64,000 bases of DNA, taken from Leeuwenhoekiella polynyae. Its GTDB lineage: Bacteria > Bacteroidota > Bacteroidia > Flavobacteriales > Flavobacteriaceae. Shown here one piece after another: positions 60,029 to 64,000 of this stretch. The stretch is taken from the NCBI RefSeq assembly GCF_042683665.1, contig NZ_JBHUOO010000023.1; one strand, written 5' to 3'. The stretch's first letter is position 1. The number at the start of each line of letters is the position of its first letter. The position numbers and the translations under genes were made by a program. The notes below the pieces were generated by a model, which was not told the DNA's origin, ran no database searches, and saw only the letters and a list, made by a program, of their open reading frames with translations.

Positions 60029-60060
60029 CTTAAAATAAATAATTGAATTATGTTTTAATT

Positions 60061-61224
60061 CTATCTGCCGCCACCGCGTCTTGAAGATCCTCCGCTGCTG
60101 CGGCTACCCCCACTACTACGACTGCTCCCACCGCTAGAGCGAGCGGGTGATGCGCTTCGGGTAGGTGCGCTTCTTGATACAGAACTGCGCGATGAAGAAC
60201 TACTTCTTGAATACGTGCTAGATCTGTTTGTCGTTGAAGGAGAAGATCTTCTAATGGTGCTGTTAGAATTAGAACTTCTGCTTATCGTGTTGCTATTGGT
60301 TCTGCGTGCTGTAGAATTATAGATAGAATTAGAACTTCTTCCTGAAACTCTATTGCCATTTGTAGATGAACTTCTGCTGCTGCTTCTGGAAGGGTTTACA
60401 CCTACATTGTTTCTACTATAAGTACGACTTGTGCGGGCATAGTTAACGTCAGAAGATCTGCGAGAGCTGGTTCTTGCAGAGTTCGCTGTTCTGCTTCTTG
60501 AATAAGAACTATTAGATCTGCGGCTATTTGCATATGCGATTCTATCACTATTGTATCTAGAGTAATAATTATTTCTGTAAGCATTACGATAGCCGTAACC
60601 GTAATACGTGTTTAGGCCGTAGTATCCGTAGAAAGGACTAAATCCAAATCCCCAACCGTTATACGGGAATCCCCATCCGCCATAGCCCCAGCCATTATAG
60701 GCGTAACCATAACCTCCATAAGGATTACCCCAGCCGTAACCGCCATAAGGGTAGCCCCAGCCGCCAAAACCTCCGTAGCCCCAACCGTTATTCCAAAAAG
60801 GTCTTGCGAATCCATAACCCATATTTGGATAAAAGTTGGCATAGGTGTTAACTATAACTTCGTCATAGGTGTCTCCCCAGCCAGGCTGAGCATTATACGT
60901 TAAGCTTTCATTTAAAATTGCTTCATCATCAGTGTACTCTGAGTTGGAAGAGTATGAATCGATATCAGTAAAAATTTCACCAGATTGTTGAGCAGCATCT
61001 AAATCTTCAGCACCTTGGTTGAAATAATTAGCATAAACGCTTCCATTTTCAGTTGATGCAACTTCTTGCTGCTGAACATTATCATTGTATACGCGAGTAC
61101 TTCTTCCGTAAATTCCATCATTCATAGCGTATTGTGAAGAACCACAAGAGGCTAATCCTGCAAGAGCAAGAAGTCCAAGTATCGGTTTAAGTAATGTTTT
61201 CTGAGTTATTTTCGAGCCGCGCAT
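60061..61224 (-). CDS. Lipoprotein with Gly/Tyr/Trp-rich and Arg/Ser-rich low-complexity domains
   Basis: A 387-residue protein in four parts. A lipoprotein signal ends in C27 (LAGLASC), followed by an acidic spacer to about 130. A Gly/Tyr/Trp-rich stretch at about 136-212 has repeated GYGW, GGWG and PYGG units. A basic tail at about 213-387 is made almost only of Arg, Ser, Asn and Thr, ending in GGSSRRGGGR. No family domain is recognised and it should lie outside the cytoplasm. It is followed by an OmpP1/FadL gene and divergent from proS. A -7 box for it may be CATCTTTG at 61299-61292. Confidence 0.8.
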   Translation of the reverse strand: MRGSKITQKTLLKPILGLLALAGLASCGSSQYAMNDGIYGRSTRVYNDNVQQQEVASTENGSVYANYFNQGAEDLDAAQQSGEIFTDIDSYSSNSEYTDDEAILNESLTYNAQPGWGDTYDEVIVNTYANFYPNMGYGFARPFWNNGWGYGGFGGWGYPYGGYGWGNPYGGYGYAYNGWGYGGWGFPYNGWGFGFSPFYGYYGLNTYYGYGYRNAYRNNYYSRYNSDRIAYANSRRSNSSYSRSRTANSARTSSRRSSDVNYARTSRTYSRNNVGVNPSRSSSRSSSTNGNRVSGRSSNSIYNSTARRTNSNTISRSSNSNSTIRRSSPSTTNRSSTYSRSSSSSRSSVSRSAPTRSASPARSSGGSSRSSGGSRSSGGSSRRGGGR

Positions 61225-61354
61225 ATCATCCGTATTTTATTGTTGTACATTGTAAATTTAGTTAGTTTTGCCGTCAATTTTATGCATTTAACAAAGATGT
61301 AGCAAAACTTTAAAACACTTATAAAGACACAATATTTGTGCCAAATAAATATTT

Positions 61355-62827
61355 ATGGGAAAGAATTTAACCACTCGCGCAGAAGATTATTCAAAATGGT
61401 ATAACGAACTCGTCGTCAAGGCTGATCTTGCTGAGAATTCGGGAGTTAGGGGTTGTATGGTGATCAAGCCTTACGGCTATGCAATATGGGAAAAAATGCA
61501 GGCAGAACTAGATCGTATGTTTAAAGATACGGGGCATGAGAATGCGTATTTTCCATTATTTATACCAAAATCATACTTCAGTAAAGAGGCAAGTCATGTG
61601 GATGGTTTTGCGAAAGAATGTGCAGTAGTTACTCATTATAGATTGAAAAATGATGAAGACGGAAGTATTATTGTAGATCCCGATGCAAAGCTTGAAGAGG
61701 AACTGATTGTTCGTCCAACTTCAGAAACAATTATATGGGATACTTATCGAAAATGGATTCAATCTTATCGTGATCTTCCAATTAAAGTGAACCAGTGGGC
61801 AAATGTTGTACGCTGGGAGATGCGTACGCGTTTATTCTTACGTACCGCAGAATTTCTTTGGCAAGAAGGTCATACCGCTCATGCAACTCAAGAAGAAGCT
61901 CTTGAAGAAGCGCAACAAATGATGCGTGTTTATGCTGACTTTGCTGAAAATTTTATGGGTATGCCGGTTATTAGAGGTACAAAAACCGAAAGTGAGCGTT
62001 TTGCCGGAGCTTTAGAAACCTATTGTATAGAAGCTCTAATGCAAGACGGTAAGGCGCTTCAGGCTGGTACCTCTCACTTTTTAGGTCAGAATTTTGCAAA
62101 AGCTTTTGATGTTAAATTTGCGACTAAAGAAGGCTCGCAAGAGCACGTTTGGGCAACCAGTTGGGGGGTTTCTACGCGTTTGATGGGGGCTTTAGTGATG
62201 ACTCATAGCGATGATAATGGTTTGGTTTTACCTCCAAAACTGGCTCCGATACAAGTTGTAATTGTTCCTATTTATAGAGGAGAGGAGCAGTTAGATGCTA
62301 TTTCTCAAGTAGCAAAAGAGCTAAAGCGAGAATTGCAGCTATTGGGTGTTAGTGTGAAATTTGATGATAGAGATACGCATAAGCCGGGATGGAAGTTCAA
62401 CGAATATGAGCTAAAAGGTGTGCCGTTGCGTATAGCTATAGGCCCTAGAGATCTTGAAAAGCGTACTGTTGAGTTGGCTCGTAGAGATACCTTGACTAAA
62501 GAGACCGTCTCTAAAGATGATATTGTGGCTCGTGTACAAGATTTGCTTGTTGAGATGCAAAGGGCTTTGTATGATAAGGCAAAGAATTTTAGAGATACGC
62601 ATATCACCGAAGTAGAAACTTATGATGAATTCAAAAATATTTTAGAAAATAAAACAGGTTTTGTGAGCGCTTTTTGGGACGGTAGTAAAGAGACGGAAGA
62701 GCGTATTAAAACTGAAACTAAAGCTACTATACGTTGTATTCCTTTGAATTACAAAGAAGAGGTGGGGGTGTGTATTTATAGTGGAGAGCCTGCTAAAATG
62801 CGTGTTCTTTTTGCTAAAGCATATTAA
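61355..62827 (+). CDS. proS: Prolyl-tRNA synthetase, archaeal/eukaryal type
   Basis: Class II synthetase charging tRNA-Pro; 490 residues. It starts MGKNLTTRAEDYSKWYNELVVKADLAENSGVRGCMVIKPYGYAIWE. Motif 2 lies around QWANVVRWEMRTRLFLRTAEFLWQEGHTAHAT and motif 3 around ATSWGVSTRLMGALVMTHSD. The editing INS domain of the E. coli enzyme is absent, and the C-terminus ends in a Tyr (LFAKAY), as in the archaeal/eukaryal ProRS group. Many Bacteroidota carry this type. It is followed by tRNA-Glu genes. Confidence 0.95.
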   Translation: MGKNLTTRAEDYSKWYNELVVKADLAENSGVRGCMVIKPYGYAIWEKMQAELDRMFKDTGHENAYFPLFIPKSYFSKEASHVDGFAKECAVVTHYRLKNDEDGSIIVDPDAKLEEELIVRPTSETIIWDTYRKWIQSYRDLPIKVNQWANVVRWEMRTRLFLRTAEFLWQEGHTAHATQEEALEEAQQMMRVYADFAENFMGMPVIRGTKTESERFAGALETYCIEALMQDGKALQAGTSHFLGQNFAKAFDVKFATKEGSQEHVWATSWGVSTRLMGALVMTHSDDNGLVLPPKLAPIQVVIVPIYRGEEQLDAISQVAKELKRELQLLGVSVKFDDRDTHKPGWKFNEYELKGVPLRIAIGPRDLEKRTVELARRDTLTKETVSKDDIVARVQDLLVEMQRALYDKAKNFRDTHITEVETYDEFKNILENKTGFVSAFWDGSKETEERIKTETKATIRCIPLNYKEEVGVCIYSGEPAKMRVLFAKAY

Positions 62828-62850
62828 TTTAAAAAAAGTTTGTTTTGCTA

Positions 62851-62880
62851 TTGTGTGATAATAAAATATGTGTATTTTTG
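62851..62880 (+). promoter_or_regulatory. tRNA-Glu promoter
   Basis: TTG (62851-62853), a 19-nt spacer and TATTTTTG (62873-62880) form a good promoter ahead of the two tRNA genes and rpsT. Confidence 0.7.
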
Positions 62881-62903
62881 CATCCGCAATTGAGCGAAAT
62901 ATC

Positions 62904-62975
62904 GGTCCGTTCGTCTAGGGGTTAGGACGCCAGGTTTTCATCCTGGTAACAGGGGTTCGATTCCCCTACGGACTA
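62904..62975 (+). tRNA. tRNA-Glu (TTC)
   Basis: The cloverleaf folds well: acceptor GGTCCGT with ACGGACT, closed by a G1-U72 wobble, discriminator A, anticodon stem CCAGG/CCTGG, anticodon TTC at 62937-62939, and T-arm GGGGTTCGATTCCCC. CCA is not encoded. It shares a likely transcript with the next tRNA and rpsT. Confidence 0.97.
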
Positions 62976-63020
62976 CAAAGGTTAGTTGTGCACCTTAAAA
63001 GCATAAATATTTGACATAAT

Positions 63021-63092
63021 GGCCCGTTCGTCTATCGGCTAGGACGCCAGGTTTTCATCCTGGTAAGAGGGGTTCGATTCCCCTACGGGCTA
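63021..63092 (+). tRNA. tRNA-Glu (TTC), second copy
   Basis: Same anticodon (TTC, 63054-63056) and same anticodon and T stems as the first copy, with a compensatory acceptor change (GGCCCGT with ACGGGCT) and a different D-loop. G1-U72 is again a wobble pair, and CCA is not encoded. It lies 45 nt after copy 1 and 22 nt before rpsT. Confidence 0.97.
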
Positions 63093-63114
63093 CAATTTAA
63101 AACAGAACAAGATA

Positions 63115-63363
63115 ATGGCAAATCATAAGTCATCTTTAAAGAGAATAAGAAACAGCGAAGTTAAGCGTTTAAGAAATCGCTACCAGAGTAGAACTACGCG
63201 TAATGCAATGAAAAAATTGCGTGAAGCTGATAAGAAAGAAGCAGAGACTTTGTTTCCTTCTGTAGTTTCTATGATTGATAAGTTAGCTAAGAATAATATC
63301 ATTCACGATAACAAAGCTTCTAATTTAAAATCTCAACTTGCTAAGCACGTAAACGCGCTTTAA
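63115..63363 (+). CDS. rpsT: 30S ribosomal protein S20
   Basis: S20 is a three-helix protein that binds the bottom of 16S rRNA early in assembly. The 82-residue product starts MANHKSSLKRIRNSEVKRLRNRYQSR, with Asn-rich and basic segments typical of the family, and ends NIIHDNKASNLKSQLAKHVNAL. It lies 22 nt after the second tRNA-Glu and may be read through from the tRNA promoter, as no separate promoter is clear. A strong terminator follows. Confidence 0.96.
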   Translation: MANHKSSLKRIRNSEVKRLRNRYQSRTTRNAMKKLREADKKEAETLFPSVVSMIDKLAKNNIIHDNKASNLKSQLAKHVNAL

Positions 63364-63385
63364 TAGGTTTGTTTTAAAATATTTT

Positions 63386-63419
63386 AAACTCCCACGTAAA
63401 TGACGTGGGAGTTTTTTTG
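63386..63419 (+). terminator. rpsT terminator
   Basis: AAACTCCCACGT (63386-63397) pairs with ACGTGGGAGTTT (63403-63414), followed by T. Confidence 0.92.
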
Positions 63420-63896
63420 TTGATACTAAGTTTGCATTTTATTGGGTCAAGCGTGATTAATGTGGTTGGGTAAATAGTTTTGTTTATCTGAATATGAAGA
63501 ATGCTAAGTTTTTCATACCTCTAAACTAGACTCTAAATACTTTGAATTCTGTTTTGTCAATTCAATCGGTAAAGTTGTGGAATTACACGAAATCTTTGGT
63601 TAAGGCTAAAAAAAAATAAAGTGACGTATTTAGAGGAGTTGGTAGATAAGAAATAGATCATTTTTAACCAGAAACTTCCTGATGAATTTTATCTAGAGCA
63701 ACCGCCGGCTACATTGTTAATAAAATCTTAAATTTTTACTTTTCAAGAGTCGTTTTCATACACTCTTCATACACTATCCTAGGCTTTGCTATGCCTTTGC
63801 CTGGGAGTTGCCCTACTTTTGCCCTACTTTTGACTCGTTTGGTATGGCAAAAAAAAAGCGACATCATTATTTGATGGCGCTTTTTTTTTATTGGAT
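63420..63896 (+). other. Non-coding stretch before the insertion sequence
   Basis: No convincing gene is present. The first 350 bp are AT-rich with no structure I can support. From 63808 there is an exact tandem repeat of TTGCCCTACTT (63808-63818 and 63819-63829). This creates two promoter-like -7 boxes, TACTTTTG, at 63814-63821 and 63825-63832. A hairpin (AAAAAGCG and CATCA with TGATG and CGCTTTTT, about 63852-63889) follows. The insertion sequence starts at about 63897. This looks like an older integration site. Confidence 0.5.
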
Positions 63897-64000
63897 TGTC
63901 CCGTCCTGAAATAGCGATACACTAAAACCTTAGTGTAATGAAAACACCCTCAAAGAGTGGTTATGCAAAAAGAACCCAAAAAGACTACTCGCTTTCTTTT
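63897..64000 (+). mobile_element. Left end of an IS3-family insertion sequence
   Basis: The left end starts at about 63897 with TGTCCCGTCCTGAAATAGCG, a TG-starting end as expected for IS3-family elements. A transposase OrfA start follows at 63938. The right end and target duplication lie outside the window, so boundaries are provisional. Confidence 0.75.
63938..64000 (+). CDS. IS3-family transposase OrfA, N-terminal fragment
   Basis: Only the first 21 codons are in the window. The start MKTPSKSGYAKRTQKDYSLS matches the beginning of OrfA helix-turn-helix proteins of IS3-family elements known from flavobacteria, in which a transposase is made by frameshifting between OrfA and OrfB. The reading frame is open to the window edge, so truncation is due to the window, not to a mutation. 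The family call rests on the N-terminus and the IS end. Confidence 0.7.
   Translation, partial: MKTPSKSGYAKRTQKDYSLSF

Noticed and set aside
63420..63800. Tyrosine-recombinase gene or attachment site next to the tRNA-Glu genes
   Set aside because: No recombinase-like reading frame is present and no repeat of the tRNA 3' end was found downstream within the window.
1..64000. CRISPR array, defence island, prophage or biosynthetic cluster
   Set aside because: No regularly spaced repeats and no recognisable Cas, restriction, toxin-antitoxin, phage or secondary-metabolite genes are present; the content is core metabolism and translation.

Overview
The window reads as chromosomal DNA of a low-GC member of the Bacteroidota, most likely a marine Flavobacteriaceae species. 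The str-S10-spc-alpha ribosomal block lacks tuf. Most genes have no Shine-Dalgarno sequence but A-rich upstream stretches. Many promoters match the Bacteroidota pattern (-33 TTG/TTTG, about 18-20 nt, -7 TAnnTTTG). Lineage-typical genes include fused secDF, a DUF6588 barrel, an OmpP1/FadL porin and an archaeal/eukaryal-type proS. No species can be named from sequence reading alone.

Layout. 1-16378 (+): the 3' end of rpsG, then fusA and 29 further genes to rplQ, including secY, infA and rpoA. It is one very long operon-like array broken by three structured spacers (rpsJ-rplC, rpsN-rpsH, rpsK-rpsD) that look like regulatory leaders. 16379-22890 (+): carA, eno, gltA and two guanidine-group hydrolases (a DDAH/deiminase-like protein and CtlX). 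A 509-bp gap upstream of gltA carries a repeated box-plus-terminator element. 22887-26567: a BCCT transporter and an SDR/DUF2867 protein (-), a small membrane gene broken by a stop codon (+), and an unrecognised protein (-). 26632-31381 (+): argS, ffh, an inserted four-helix-bundle gene, folD. 31401-39097 (-): a polyphosphate-glucokinase-like protein, DCC protein, AI-2E exporter-type protein, VOC protein, a small SAP/Rho-N-like protein, RluF, alpha/beta hydrolase, small membrane protein, cupin, lipoprotein and a HerA-like ATPase.

39236-53345: queE (apparently leaderless), a DUF2911 protein (-), asnB, gyrB, a DUF6588 barrel, mdh, a B12-dependent ribonucleotide reductase (-), and secDF. 53367-61224 (-): a degenerate REP-like palindrome, glsA, a DUF192 lipoprotein, lgt, yidD, cysS, folE, an OmpP1/FadL protein and a Gly/Tyr/Trp- then Arg/Ser-rich lipoprotein. 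61355-64000 (+): proS, two tRNA-Glu genes, rpsT, a non-coding stretch with tandem promoter-like repeats, and the left end of an IS3-family insertion sequence that runs off the window.

Most of the window is core information processing and central metabolism: ribosome and translocon synthesis, aminoacylation, SRP, envelope lipoprotein maturation, TCA and glycolysis enzymes, and Glu/Gln/Asn/Arg nitrogen handling (carA, asnB, glsA, ctlX). I found no defence system, CRISPR array, prophage or biosynthetic cluster. The most unusual material is non-coding (the pre-gltA repeat, ribosomal leaders, nested promoter/terminator sites) plus a few odd proteins.
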